DNA of 64,000 bases from Callipepla californica brunnescens. Taxonomy: Eukaryota; Chordata; Aves; Galliformes; Odontophoridae. Under the pieces are notes generated by a model, which saw only the letters and a list, made by a program, of their open reading frames with translations, was not told the origin of the DNA and made no database searches. Position numbers and translations under genes: made by a program. Positions 47,150 to 60,317 of the stretch are shown here, piece after piece; position 1 is the stretch's first letter; each line of letters opens with the position of its first letter. The DNA is taken from assembly GCA_023055505.1 (NCBI GenBank), contig JALIRH010000007.1, forward strand, positions 27,881,720-27,945,719, in the 5' to 3' direction.

Positions 47150-48283
47150 CAACTCCTCCTAAGGAAGATCATGAGGCAAATCCTCTTGAAAGTAATTTGT
47201 AGGCACCTGGAGGGCAAGACTGGGATTTACCAAGGACAAGCCATTCTTAGCCATCCTGACCAGTTTCTATGATGAAGTGACTAGCTTGATGTCTAAAGGA
47301 ACACTCTTTACCTTGACCTTAGTACATACCCCTCACAACAACCTTGCAGTCCAACTGGTGAGGTGTGAACTTGATCAGTGAATGGGTGGTGAAAGACAAG
47401 CTCGACATGCATCAAAGGATGTGAGCAGTGGTGCAACATCCAGCTAGTGATGGTGCTTAAGGAGCGTGACTAGGACCGACACTCTCTAAAGCCTTTCCTA
47501 GTTTTGTGGATGACAGAGTACACTCTCAGTATGAAAGTGAACTATACCAAACAGAGAAATAATTAGCCTGAAGGATAGGCTGCTCTTCAGGAGGACCTGG
47601 ACAAGCTGGAGAATTGGGCAGACAGTAATCACAGATTCCGTGCTGGAAAATATAGAGTGCTGCACCTGGGAAGGAATGACTCCATGCACAAGCACAGGCT
47701 GGAGGCTGACTGCTGGGGAACAGAAAAGGACCTGTGGATCCTGGTGGGCACCAAGTGGGAAATGAGCAAGTAGTGTGCCACTGTGATAAGAGACAGCCAT
47801 CTGTGCCCTGGGATGTATCAGCAGGTGGTGCCAGAGGTTAAAGGAAGTTGATCCTTCCTCTCAGCACTGGTGATACACATCTGGAGTACAGGATCCATTT
47901 TCTGGTTACCCAGTACAAGAAAGACATGGACACACTGGAGTGAGCCTGACAGAAATCTCAGATACAGTGGTGCAGAGGAGATGGTTCCAGACCTTTCTTG
48001 TTGGTGCAGTGATACAACAAGGGCTTCAACAAAATGCAAAGTGCATAAGCTGGAATGGGAGAAATTCTCATTAGATAGAAGGGAAAAAATTCACCGCAAG
48101 TGGTCAAATAGTGGAGCAGATTATTGTGGCACAGTGAGGCTGCTGAACCTTCGTCCTTGAAGATCTTTGAAATTCTTATGAGCAACTTGCTCTCACAAGC
48201 ACACATCCAAGCAGGAGTTGTTCCAGGTGACCTCTGGAGCTCCCCTCCAACCTACACACGGGTCCATGATTCTGTGACAAAGA
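47150..48283 (+). mobile_element. CR1 LINE, longest copy (RT to 3' tail), heavily decayed
   Basis: Sense CR1 spanning about 1.1 kb, from mid-RT to the 3' end. Landmarks are CATGAGGCAAATCCTCTTGA, AAGTGACTAGCTTGATGT, TTTGTGGATGAC encoding the FVDD catalytic motif (47503-47514), GGACCTGGACAAGCTGGAGA, GGAACAGAAAAGGACCTGTG and the tail CATGATTCTGTGACAAAG. Many indels and stops interrupt the reading frame, so it is an old pseudogene. A 201-codon frame on the other strand begins about 90 bases past the element. Confidence 0.85.
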
Positions 48284-51200
48284 ACTGCTGAATAAACCTT
48301 GTTTGACACCCCTGACAGTTTTCTTGTCTTCAAAAGCTTTGGAAGCAGAAGCGGCCAAGACAGCTGTCATCAGGAGAAGCAGCAGCTTTCTCTGAGGGCC
48401 AGGCCTGCCAAATGACGTTGGTGCAAAATTCCAGAAGTAGCTGAGGAAAAATAGGGAAGACAGTAGGCTAGAACAGTCACAAGCAAGTGTTCAGTCTCAG
48501 AAGTTATTGCGTTGGAAACATTAAGAAAAAACAAGCCAACACAACCCTTCTCCAAGAAGTTTTGCATGTTTTCTAAGAAGTTTCTAAGCTTTGGCCAAAT
48601 CCACATTTTGTATTGTATCTTCATATGCTGCCACATAGAAAGCGTGACAACAAATAGACAGTCACTGTGCTGTGTTCCTGTGACACACTGAGAAGCTAAA
48701 CTCTGGGGAAAGTAATCTGTATGTGTGCAAGTGTTTCTGCTTGTATTTAAACCTCTGTTATAGTGCAGAGCCTTAAAAATTCCAGCTTGTCTGAGGTCAT
48801 TTCTGTCTTCACAACTAAAAGAAGCTTTGATGTTACATTTTTCCTTGGCTTTCCCCAAGGCACAGCTGAAAGGTATAATTAGGTTGCCCCTGGGGCACAC
48901 TGAAGTCCTGGTACTGACATGGCATCTTTGATGCCTTCTTTCTGTCTGCACTGCACTGCTCTGAGTCAGCCTCAAAGTGATAAGGCCAATTACCTATGCA
49001 GCCACAATCTTAAAAAGAAAAAACACGAAATATAGCTTTTCAAGTTGGTTTTCTCTTAAAATTCTGATTGGAATTGAGATGCAATGATGTGAATTGGAGA
49101 TGAAAAGATGTAATTGGGCCAGGGAAGAGAAGATGTTATGCCTCAGCAGAAGTGCCTTACTTTGTTTTTCACCAAATACATCAGCAGCAAGTGTAAAATT
49201 ATTTGAGGAGTGAACAGAAGCACTGAGAAAAGACCTGTGGGTAGCAGAAACTGAAACTATACACAGGTACAGAAAGCTAGGATGAGAACGCAGGTCATTT
49301 TTATCTCAATGTCCTGAAAAGGGCATAAAATTGATTGTTCTCCAATTATATTTTGGGTGAGATTACTCCTTCCTTCAACCACCCTTGATTATGCTAAACT
49401 CTAAGTATGTGAATAATGCTATGTCCATTTTGTAAAGACCTTAGTAACTACATTTCCTTAAGGCTCTGATTAATATTTGGAACACTCATTTCCTACTTTG
49501 GGTAGTGTCATGAGAAGACTACTTCTCAGTAGACAAAACATGGAACTCTGTGGAAGAGAGGGAGATGGAAAGACTCAAAAGGAAAGCACCTGTCATATTA
49601 TATTAGCTAACTGACCCTGCAATGTTTTTTTTGAAATGAAAACCTGCTTGGTTTTCATTTCACGGCATCACGTCATCATGCAGCTGGTAGATAGATGCTC
49701 ATCTAGAAAAGATCTGACAACAACTGTCACTGAAGGAAACTCCATCCAAAATTATTTCAACTAGTTCAAAACATGAAAGGAAAATGATGGGAATGTTAGC
49801 TCACCCAGAAAAAGGTTGGGCACAGAAATGCACTGGAAAAGTTTGTCTTGGTAGCAGGGTTGAAAAGAAAAAGTAGTCCAGCTCTGAAGATACATGCTAC
49901 TTGTACCTGTTTGAAATAAACTGCTGACTCCAATGATTGCCCTTCCAGAGATTACCTATTTTGGGAAAGTGGAGCTAAGCCAGAGGGAGTAATCATAAAA
50001 ATGACAGTATATTACAAAGCAAGGCAAAGCAGGATTGGTTTCTGATCTTCTGTAAAGCTATTTGTTTCATTCTTGCACTTTAGCACAGGGCTTTACTTGA
50101 AGTGTTGTAAACCCCTGGCATTGGGAGAAAGTTGCTGTCAGTGAGGCACAAGTGCTACATTTGTGCTGATGAGAAGGCAGTGCTGCATAGCATGGGCTGG
50201 TGCTGGGCTGGGCACGTTCAGCTGAATGGATTGAGCCCTCTGCTCTCTGTGCCTCCTGTTTGCTCTGTACTACCATGTGATCCCAGATGCAGCCTCAGTA
50301 TCTTGGTATGCCTCAAGACTTCTTCCCTTCTCTGAGTCTGAATGTTGGCACGCCATCAGATCAACCTGCAAAGTAACATGTCTGTGAGTCATGGAAATGC
50401 AAGAGAGCTGAGAGGCTGAGTGCATGGACACACTCAATGACAAGAACCCAACGTGCCTGTGAACACCTCCTATATACGTGCCAGCATTGTCTATGTCAAA
50501 AGAGCTAGGTGAAGTGATTGCCCTTTGTTTGAAGCAGGGAATCTGCCCAGCTCAGGTCCCCAGTCACATTCACTGGGACTTACAATGAATGCAGATTCAG
50601 CTTCCCTGTGCAGCAAGGTCTTCTTCATTTTTCTGTTCAATACTGGGCATGTTCTTCAGTGTTTTACTGAACTGAATTCTTAGCTGCAGAACAAAACCGT
50701 GATCTGGGGAGGTGAAATGCCAGGTTGATCAGTGGCAGGAAATTTATACGCCTCTCTGTTTCTTACTGGCGAACCCTCTCTGACTCACTACATTCAGAGT
50801 GTCTGCTTGGCTTGTTTGGAGCAGGATGAAATGATGAATTTTCTTCCTTCGGTGCACCTCTAGTAGAGGTGGCTTCTAGTGGGTTTCTGGTTTGATTAGA
50901 AAACATTTACCAGTTTTGCTCAGTTGCCCTCAGCTCTTCTTCATTGCTTGGGGAATGTCCTACAACTTTTCTGTTGTCATAGTGTTTATCAGGATTTATT
51001 TTTGCTCCTGTGTGTGCTGACACAGCTATTGATAAAATAGAGTATTACTCTGCACAATAGTAAATGTGATCTATCTCTGTATATGTGTAACAGTGTAACT
51101 TGAGCAACAATATTTCTTTGTGCATGGGATTTTCTAATTCAGTGGGAATTTGATCGAGTTAAAAAGACAAATTATATTTAGATCTGCATGACATCATGGC

Positions 51201-51436
51201 AATTGGTAGACAGAGTAGCTATGGGTCTTGCTTTGCTGCTTTGTTAAGGCACCACTCCTCCCACAGTTGCCTGGTTAACCTGAAAACACCCACTAGAGCT
51301 CCAGGACCATTTTCCTACAGCACTGGGACAGCAGGAGTAAAGAGTTCACACACACTTCTGGGCTGTGAAGAACTGAAGGATTGCAAATTTGGCTGCACTC
51401 ACAGTGATACACTCTCTAAATTGTAGAGGTATGAAT
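48284..51436. other. Unique DNA; contains the window's longest frame and a perfect hairpin
   Basis: The minus frame 48975-48370 has 201 codons, the longest in the window, and no recognisable domain (see finding). A perfect 13-bp inverted repeat lies at 49632-49662. Otherwise no gene or transposon is visible. Confidence 0.45.
49632..49662. repeat. Perfect 13-bp hairpin, 5-base loop
   Basis: TGAAATGAAAACC (49632-49644), loop TGCTT, then GGTTTTCATTTCA (49650-49662). The arms are exact reverse complements. A perfect stem of this length with so short a loop is uncommon in 64 kb. It could be the centre of a decayed palindromic transposon or a small RNA hairpin; neither is shown. Confidence 0.8.
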
Positions 51437-52233
51437 TTGAAGGATGGACTTCTTGATGGATTAAGAACTGGTTGACTGATTGCAGCCAAAGAGTTGTGAT
51501 CAACAGTACTTTGTCTGGGTGGAGGCCAGACATGAGTGGTGTCCCCCAGGAGTCAGTCTTGGAACCAGTGCTATTCAACATCTTAATCGATGACATAAAC
51601 AGTAGAATAAAATACACCCTCAGCGAGTTTGTGGACGACACCAAACTGAGCAGTGCAGTCGATACACTGGAGAAAAGGGAAGCCATCCAGGCTGGAGAAG
51701 TGTGCCCATGTGAACCTAATGAGGTTCAACAAAGCCGAGTGCAAGATGATGCACTTGGGCTGGAGCAATCCCAGGTATTTATACAGGCTGGGTAAAGAAT
51801 TCCTGGAGAGCAGACCCGCAGAGAAGGATTGGGGGTCCTGGTGGACAAGAAGCTGGACATAAGCCAGCAGTGCACGCTTGCAGCCCATAGGGCCAGCTAT
51901 ATTCTGGGTTGCATTAAAAAAGTGGTGGCTAGACAGAGCTCTTGGAATGGGTCCCAGAGGAGGGCCACTAAAATGATCAGAGGGCTGGAGCACCTCTCCT
52001 GCGAAGAAAGGTTGAGGGAGCTGGGTTTGTTTAGCTTGGAGAAGAGAAGGCTCTGAGGAGATCTCATTTCGGGCTTCCAGTACTTGAAGGGAGAGTATAA
52101 ACAGGAGGGGGAACAGCGGTTTACATGGGTGGATAGTGATAGGACAAGGGGAAATGGTTTTAAACTATGACAGGGGGATTTTGATTAGATATTAGGAGGA
52201 AATTTTTCACTTAGAGGGTGGTGATGCACTGGA
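51437..52233 (+). mobile_element. CR1 LINE with RT core, 3' tail missing
   Basis: Sense CR1 of about 800 bases. A plus frame starting at 51472 carries GVPQESVLEPVLFNILIDDI and then [19 protein letters not shown] is at 51628-51639, so the catalytic aspartates remain. A frameshift after about residue 80 moves the reading into two further overlapping frames (51653-51862 and 51829-52056) that continue CR1 ORF2 to [10 protein letters not shown]. It ends at GGGTGGTGATGCACTGGA, about 200 bases short of the CR1 tail. A dead copy, but the best preserved RT in the window. Confidence 0.93.
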
Positions 52234-53197
52234 AAACAGGAATTATATCTTGCTTCAGTACATAAAAAATAAGATTATGAAGTACTTACATGAGAAGGAA
52301 AACAATGAACAATACCAAAAATCTCCTACCTTTATTGTAGCAGAAGGTTATGGAGGAAAAATGCAACATATATCAGGAGGGAACAGCAGTATGTAAATCC
52401 TCCTTGTTCTCCAAACAAAAAAACACTTGCCCTTTGTACAGGAATTTGTCTCCTCATATTTCTGTACTGTCACCAAAGTTTTAAGCCTTGTCTGATCATT
52501 TCTAAGAGACTAGTATAAAGCCTGGTGCTTCTTTTCTAAAACTATTGTAGAAAACTAAGCTTTTAAGATGCTATCAGATTACCAGCAGTGTGCAATGTGT
52601 AGGATTTAAGAATAAATGGGCAAATCCCCAGCTTGGCCTCTGTGGAACCATGGCAGCTCCCATCAGCTGATGGCCTCAGACCCTTCAGGATTATGGGGCG
52701 GTCTAGCAATCATACCCATGGCCTCTGCTGATTGCTCTTTGTTCTTGATTGTCTCATTTTCTATTCTGGGCATTTTGCTTGCTGGTATACTCCCTAGCTT
52801 TCCTGCTATTTCCTATTTTAAAAGCTGTTCTTCTTTCACCTTGATTATCCTGCCTGAGCAGCATTCTTCATTTTGTGTTCACACCTTTTCTAAAACTTAA
52901 TTCCCAAGAGAATGGCATGTAGCTGCCATCCAGGCCTGGGTGGCAGATGTAGAAAGCCATGGAGACCCATTGTGATGGGAGCCTCTTCTCCAAATGAGGT
53001 TATTTGGGAAGCCAAAGTTGCCAATGCTGACGTAGCTTTCTTGTCCCCCCTCAAACAATTCTTCCACTGCAATCCTTCAGCTCTCTTGGGAGATCTGAAG
53101 GCTGTGGGAGCTGCCAGGACTGTCAGTGAAAGGGAGAACTATCACAAGAGAAGATACAGATCAGGCAGCATAAATCCAAGCAGAAAGGCTTATGTGT
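52234..53197. other. Unique DNA, no gene
   Basis: It separates two sense CR1 fragments. It includes a hydrophobic chance frame (52616-52900) and a 102-codon plus frame (52912-53220) that runs into the next CR1. Nothing is recognised. Confidence 0.45.
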
Positions 53198-53768
53198 GGC
53201 CAGCAGGTCAAGGGAGATGATTCTCCCCACCTACTGTGCTCTGGTGAGGTCTCACCTGGAGTACTGTGTCCAGTTCTGGGCTCCCCGGTTCAAAAAAGGC
53301 AGTCATCTCCTTGAAAGAGTTCAGCAGAGGGCCACAGAGATAATAAAAGGGTGTGGAATGCCTCCCATATGAGAAAAGGCTGAGAGACCTGGGTCTGTTC
53401 AGCCTTGAAAAAAGAATACTCAGAGGGGATCTGATCCACATCTACAAATATCTAAGGAGAGGGAGGCAAAGGGACGAGGCTGGACTCTTCTCAGCAGTGT
53501 GTGGTGATAGGATGAGGGGAAATGGCCACAAACTGATGCACAGGAAATTATGCAAAAATGTGCATGGGAACTTCTTCACAGTGCAGTGACGGAGCACTGG
53601 CACAGCTGCACAGAGAGGTGGTGGAGTCTACTTCTCTGGAGACGTTCCAGACCCACCTGGATGCCTACCTGTGCAACCTGGGCTAGGGAGCTGCTTTGGC
53701 AGGGGGTTGGACTAGATGATCTCTAGATCCCTTCCAGCCCCTACAGTTCTGTGATTCTGTGATACTGT
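53198..53768 (+). mobile_element. CR1 LINE 3' end, complete tail
   Basis: Sense CR1: GGCCAGCAGGTCAAGGGAGA, CCTGGAGTACTGTGTCCAGT, AAAAGGCTGAGAGACCTGGG, CGGAGCACTGGCACAGCTGC, GGGGGTTGGACTAGATGATC and the tail AGTTCTGTGATTCTGTGATA. About 570 bases with few indels make it one of the younger-looking copies. The 78-codon frame 53353-53589 is the end of CR1 ORF2 plus untranslated sequence. Confidence 0.95.
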
Positions 53769-55807
53769 GGAGATAAAGCTGAGTCTTGAGGCAAACCACT
53801 GCCTGGAAAGGAGTTTTAGGCAGTGAACAGTGAATGAACTGCTTCATTCAGCAGTGTATGTGGCCTCTGTGTGCACTTTTCATAATTACAGAGCATTGCA
53901 GCAACAAAGTGCTCCTCAGGTCCTTGTATAAGGGAAGCACCACAGAGTAAAAAATGTTAACTCTTCAATCAAAACACATCATCATTTGGTTCATCTGGTT
54001 ATGAGCAGTGATTACAGGGGTGGCACACTTTGTTTCACACATATACACATCTGCTCTTATGATACTATGAATTTATGTTGGTTTTTCTCTGCCTCACCCC
54101 TTCTAAAATGTTAACTTTCCCTGAAGAAACTTATGAAGAAAGTCTATGGGATATGTAGGGTAATATCCTTCAGAGGACTTCAGTACAGCATGGTGTTTTC
54201 ATTGAACAGTAGTTGTAGCCAGTAGCTGTGTTTCACTTATGTATGGGGACCAGACTTAACAGTGACTATTTTTTTCATGAGGAAGACTTCTCTGGCTTAT
54301 TTTTCAGCAGCTCTCATGTCTACAAGTGCTATTTGTTTCACAACTGGCTTCCTACAAATGCAAGAAAGGAGAAATGGACCAGTGGTAGCACTGGGACTTC
54401 TAGACACCTCATGGTCCTGGGCAAATCTCTTACGGGAAAATAATGCCACCAACCTCGACATTTTCTAACTAGCTCAGAAAACTTGTGCTCTAGCTCCTTT
54501 TCACCAGCCCTTTCTGGGCTTTTATTTGCTTTTGTAGACTGAGGACTGCTTGATGCTGTATTTGCTCCCTGACTGTCAAAACACAAATTATTGTGAGTCA
54601 GGCAGCATTCTCGCTCATGTTCACGCTTTGCTGTGCCTCTCAGCTGCTTTGCTGAGTGGAAAAGGAAGCAGAATTCACTCCAGAGTCTACAGATCTGCAT
54701 GCCTCACTCTGATCAAAGAATCCTGAAGATGATGGGGAAGAAAATACAGTCCTCTACCACCATCATGGGGTGGACTACTAACTGATCTCCCTCCAGTGAA
54801 GAGGCAGGAGCAACACAACAACACAGAGCAAACAAGTGGATTTTATCGTTCCCGACACAAACATTCTTTAGAAAATATTTCTGTGCTTTCACAGCATGGA
54901 AGAACTGCAGGTGAAGTTGGTGCTAAGTGAAATTCATGACTTTTCTCACCCAGCCACAAGAAAGGCACTGCTGTGTTAGTAACAGCACCATCACCAACCA
55001 GAGACAAGGCGAAGGGCTGATCCACTCTTGCTCTCACACTTACATGGCATCAGCAGCATTTGGCCACTCTCCAGCAGTTTATTGAACATACTTAGTAACA
55101 ATTTTGTGACAGTTTATCAAGAGAATGATAATAAGAAAAGCATGAGCAGAAGTCAGGATTAAAAGAGAAAGGTTGTGTTACTGGCTCCTGTAAGAGCAGG
55201 TTAGTGGTAAGAAATGCTCTATCTATGGAGGCTTCACATTTACCAGATGTTCTGTATTTGAAACTCCTGCAATTAGTCTTCAAAGAGGTAAATTAGGCAT
55301 GATACGTTTCAGAGTTAATCATTACTGTTACATATTTGAAACACCACCTGGTATTTGCAGCATAATTAATAGTATTATGAATCTTGCACAGTGGTTTTAA
55401 ATAATCTTGAGCAATGACTATCATTTGAATTGGTTAGGAAAGATAATCCTATCTGCACTTGTAAAACAAATATTCTGACTGTGCTTTTTGTTATCCATTC
55501 ACAAACTTCCTCTCATTCACAATATCTTAGCAAGAAACTAGCCAGAGTGAAACTGAAAAAATGCTTCAAGAAACAGAAATTTGCAACGTTTCATCAGACC
55601 TAATTCAAACTCAGGCAAACAAACATCCTAGTGACATGTTACATCAAAAGGGTGTGATTCCTAGCAATACAACTCATAAGTCCAACAAGAAGTCAATATT
55701 TCCATAAGGCTGCCCTATTCCTAGGTAATAACTAACTGTGTAAACTGATAAACCATTCAGTGGAATTGTTAAGAAAAAGAGGGTGGGAAAATCAATGTTT
55801 TCTTTTC
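53769..55807. other. Unique DNA, no gene
   Basis: About 2 kb with no repeat or gene recognised. Minus frame 54700-54338 (120 codons) and the opposing plus frames 54228-54468 overlap each other and have no relatives known to me. Confidence 0.45.
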
Positions 55808-56490
55808 ACAGAATCATAGAAGCATAGATTGCCTTGGATTGGAGTGGACCTGAAAGATCACCCAGTTCCAATCTGCTGCTGTGGGCAGGGCTGCCACTCA
55901 TCGGATCAGGCTGCCCAGGGCTCCATCCAACCTGGACTTGGACACCTCCAGGGATGGGTATCCACGACTTCCCTGGGCAGCTGTGCCAGGGCCTTACCAG
56001 CCCCTGAGGAAAAAATTTCCACCTCACATCTAACCTAAATTTCCCCTCTCTAAGTTTAAAGCATTTCCCCCTTGTCCTATCACCAACAAACTATATAAAA
56101 AGTCATCCCCCTCCTGCTTGTAATCTTCCCTCTATCACTGGAAGGCCACAATGAGGTCTCCCTTGGAGCCTTCTCTTCTCCAAGCTAAACAAGACCATCT
56201 CCTTCAGCTTTTCTTCATAGGAGAAGTGCTCCAGCCCTCCAATCATGTTCACGGCTCTCCTCCGGACCTGCTCCAACCGCTCTAAATCCATTCTATATTG
56301 GGGGGCACCAGGCTTAGACAAAGCAGTCCAGCTGGGGCTTCATGAGGGCAGAATAGAATGGGGTAAAGGGATGTACTATCACCTCTCTTGCCCAGCTGGC
56401 CACACCTCTTCTGAATCAGAGCAGGGTGGAGTTGATCTTCTGAGTTACAAGAGCACACTATTGGCGCATGTCACATCCCTTTTTGAGTTT
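55808..56490 (-). mobile_element. CR1 LINE 3' part, antisense
   Basis: Tail complement CACAGAATCATAGAAGCATA, then GGATCAGGCTGCCCAGGGCT, CCTCCAGGGATGGGTATCC, CATTTCCCCCTTGTCCTATC, CACTGGAAGGCCACAATGAG, CTCCGGACCTGCTCCAACCG and GGCGCATGTCACATCCC. A 72-codon minus frame (56321 to 56103) is the end of CR1 ORF2 plus untranslated sequence. It is continuous in orientation with the 5'-ward CR1 segment that follows. Confidence 0.94.
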
Positions 56491-56765
56491 CAGCAAATCT
56501 GTGCTCTGCCGTGCCAGTTTCCTGTCTTCTTTGCTTGATTTCTTTTGCTGGGGGATGGAGAGCTCTTGTTTTCTCATACAGGTGTCCCTAAATAGTTGCC
56601 AATTCTGTTCCTTTCCTATGTCCGCAAGGACAGTTTTCCAATACTTCCTATAAAAGCCAGAATTTTGCTCTCCTGAAGTTCAGGGTTCTGACTCTACTCT
56701 TTTCCTGACCCACAGTTTTTGAGATAATAAACTCAACCTGGCCATGGTCACAGCAGCCCTTTTCT
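56491..56765 (-). mobile_element. CR1 LINE endonuclease/RT-junction segment, antisense
   Basis: The minus strand reads GGCTGCTGTGACCATGGCCA, GAGTTTATTATCTC, AGAACCCTGAACTTCAGGAG and AGCAAAATTCTGGCTTTTAT. These match the CR1 ORF2 stretch just after the endonuclease domain. Next to it at 55808-56490 is the CR1 3' part, in the same orientation. The RT domain that should separate them (more than 1 kb) is absent, so one element with an internal deletion is the simplest reading. Two insertions are the alternative. Confidence 0.72.
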
Positions 56766-59700
56766 GATTTGTATGTTTAGGATATGCTCATAAGTGGTGA
56801 TTTTAACAGCAGTGTGCATTAGCTTAAATGTGCACTTGAGCTGGGTCTAAAATCTGCATTTCTTACCTTTGAGAATTTTCAGGAAAAGAAACAGACACTT
56901 GAAATTCAAGTCCATGTAACACTAAGATCTCTGTTAATCTGATCTGGAGAGATGCTTCAGAAGGAGGAAATTCCTCTTGAATGAATTTATGTTTAATGCT
57001 CATTATGATCTATTATATATGGAAATGAAAATTTACATGGACTTTGAGCTTAAAGACTTCTGCAGCGCTGCTGAGCAAAATTCTGAGGCTGAAATTGGTT
57101 CTAGACCATGCTTCAAGGGCAGCTTTCACCATGTGCTTCTGCTGGCCATGTAACTCAAAGGCCAGGGGTGTAAGTAGCAGCTGGTTTATTTTTGTATTCA
57201 TGCACTGTCTCTTATTTGTTATGAGAGCCGAAGATGTGCTGTATCCATAGAACTCCAGTGACGTCAGTGGGGTGAATGTACAGAAATCAGCCAACCTAGC
57301 ATAATTTCTTCTGTGCTGCTGTCATAATTTGGGAGCAAAGATTGAACAGACAAACCCTAAGTTATCAATAGCATTATTGCAGCCAAAAACTAAATCAATA
57401 TATTTTGCAGCATCCCCCAAGCCCACCTGCCAAACAGCACAGAAGCTCAGGGAGCAGCTGGCTCTTGGTTGCTCTGAGTTCAGTGTCCAGCACAAAGTTA
57501 CTACAGGCTTGTGTTGGTGTCATGCTCAGGTCATTGAACTTTGTGGATAAATAGCTAGCCAAGATTGCCCATGAGACTCTGAAAGGAATGTAAGGACAGC
57601 AGAGCTTATTGATAATTCTCAGAGAAGGTTTGGTGGTGGTGTCCTGCAAGCCAGAGGGGTGCACAGATAGGCTTCCTCTTCTCCCTAGAGCTGACAATAA
57701 ACCTTTTTATAGCTAAAATTCCTTTACTATCAGCTGAACACAAATATGAAGGCAGCATGTGACAGCATGCCAGGCATCAGCCACCTCACCCCAAGTAGAA
57801 TTATTCCCACAGAAATTGGGCCTCAGAAGCACTGTGTCTTCTCCCACATCTTAGTGAGCTCAAAGGCCACAGCAGCTCAGCCAGAACTCTATCATCACAG
57901 TGTTTCATTGGAAATTACTCACCTTATTCACACGTAAGCGCACATAACTTGATTTTGAGAAACTCTCTCTTCCAGACTGGCAAGTGTGATCTATTTTTCT
58001 AGACTTTTTGTAGACGAAGGGTGGAATGGCACACACAGGAGTGAGCTGTGGCTCCCTGGGTGCTCAGACCTGGGATGAGCCCATCGCTGTTTGAATGCAA
58101 GAATTTCAGCTGCAGACACATCTGTTTGGTTGGATGATCCCCAGCCTTTGGAGCTGTTTAGATCTCTTTCCTAAGGCAGTGTTTAATCTGCCTATGACCT
58201 CAGACTATTTCAACGTAGGAGAATCCATGAGAGCTTTTTATAAGTAAGACACAGGGCCTGTTTTGTAGTTTTCCAGCTGAAATTGTCTTCATTATCAAGA
58301 TCCATTATTTGGCCAGAAATATTGCTCACTAAATACTTCCTGCTTGCACAGTTCTCACTCCATCTTCAAAGCTTTTGCAGCATGTGTTTCTTTGTTAACA
58401 GCTTCAGCCTCATTAGAAATGGGTTATCAAAAGTTTTTACTTTCATGACACAGCCTTCCTGGATGGCATCCCACTCTGCTTGTCCGTGTGCCTCTGGTAT
58501 TCATTTTCTAATGGCTCCACGTGTTCCTTCATTAAGTAATACAGCCCACAAAGGTTAGCCCTAAGCACTAGCTTTCATAATTTCTTATATATGCATTTCA
58601 CTAGAGATGCACTAATTATTAATGCTTTGGAGCGGTCATAACGTTTTGAAAAACCCTGCTCAGCAGATCTTTGCCTTGGCAATATACACAGAAAATAAAA
58701 CAAAGCCCAGCCATACTTGGTATTATTTCCCTGCTCTCACAAACAGAAAAGTTTTGGGAGTAGAGTGTGGTGCTGTGCAGCTGCTTTCTTGCTGTTTGGC
58801 AGGGTTTTCTCTAAATTCTGCTTCCAGGACAAGGATAGTTGAAGCTGAGCTGTCGGAAAAGGAACTTGCTCCATTATCCTAATTGGGAAGTCATCAACAG
58901 AAGAGAGAGCCAAATGGGATGCGGTTGAAAGACTTGAAAGTTGTGTTTCTGCCTTCATCCAACTTAGCCCAGTGAATGGAGAACTTTTTGTTCTTAACTA
59001 CATCCTCCAGTGAGTTGTCCTGCTTTGCTGTGCTACATATTGCCTTAAGCCTGCCTTTCTCATTCCTCAGCATAATTTGTGTTTCTCCTATCCCCACACT
59101 CATTTCTTGAGGCTGGCATGGTGCTCAAGAGTGCCCACAGAAGGCAGCACACCATTCCTTCTTTCCTCTTCTTTATTTTTCATTTTTGACATTTTGGCTC
59201 CAAAATTTCCTGTTCCAAGCTTGTAAGTTTGGGCAAATTCTTTCACACTTACATGCATTTTCTCTTCACAAATGTTTTAAATCAGGGATATATCCATGGA
59301 ATTCCCTGAAGCTGTTCCTTCCATAGCCAAGATAAAAAGATAAATGCTATGGATTTGTCTCAGGTGTTCTCTGGTAAATACTTAAAAAATTGCTTCGTTG
59401 TATCCTATCAGGCAACATCCTTATTTTGTCTGGTTTTACTCTAGGGTTTCAGGTAAGGCTGAATGGTTGAAAATAACATGGACAAAAATTTATTCAGATA
59501 GCAAAAGAAGGAAGAATTATCACAAAATATTATTATTTTTTCTGACAGCTTATTACCAGGTTGCATTTCATACATCTCTCCTGTGGGCAGTCAAAAAGAA
59601 ATGGGAAAACTGTAGTATGAACTCGTTGTTATAGACTTGATCTCTGAAGAAAAATCTTAAATAAACACAATGCTGAACCAAGCCTCACCATTTCTGCAGT

Positions 59701-60317
59701 CTAAATGAATGGTACAACCATTTCAGTGTGGATTAGCTGCACGTCCTCAAGCAGTGACTGGTAGTATCCACAGCTTCCTGAGCTGGAGTGTTCTGCCCTC
59801 CTGGGTGCTGTTGTACTGCTTCACAGTTATGGTCATTAACTTCTACATGGGACTTTTGCAAAACTTGACCTTGATCTGGCTGCAAAGGAGTGTAGCATAC
59901 ATGGGGGCTGCCCATGGGGGCTAGAACAGCCCCTCTGGGCTTCCTGGTATTGCAGCTGGGGCAGTCAGAGTGGGCAGGCACAAACTCCCAAGGTCACTCT
60001 CACACAGATCAGATCTGCAATTTGTGTAAAAAGATGCTCCCAGACCTGCTGTGGCTGGAATTATGCAGTAAAAGGACATCCAGCTGGGATGTCATAAAAA
60101 AGAACTTGGCAAGCGCTGCGTGAAATGGGGTCTGTGCAGCTTGGCCAAATAGCCTGTGATGCTCAGCACATGCAAGGGCAGCTGAGGGAGGCAGCAGGGG
60201 GCTGCAACATCTCATTTCAGTATGATGTCCAGCCAAGCTGCCACACTGAGACCTGGTGCTACCCAGTGCTGCTATTAAAGATGGCTTGAGGATGATGAGG
60301 AACAAGAATTAAACAAA
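56766..60317. other. Unique DNA, no gene
   Basis: No gene or transposon is recognised in about 3.5 kb. The last 500 bases are G+C-richer. Opposed frames at 57395-57697 and 60009-60305 have no known relatives. Confidence 0.45.
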
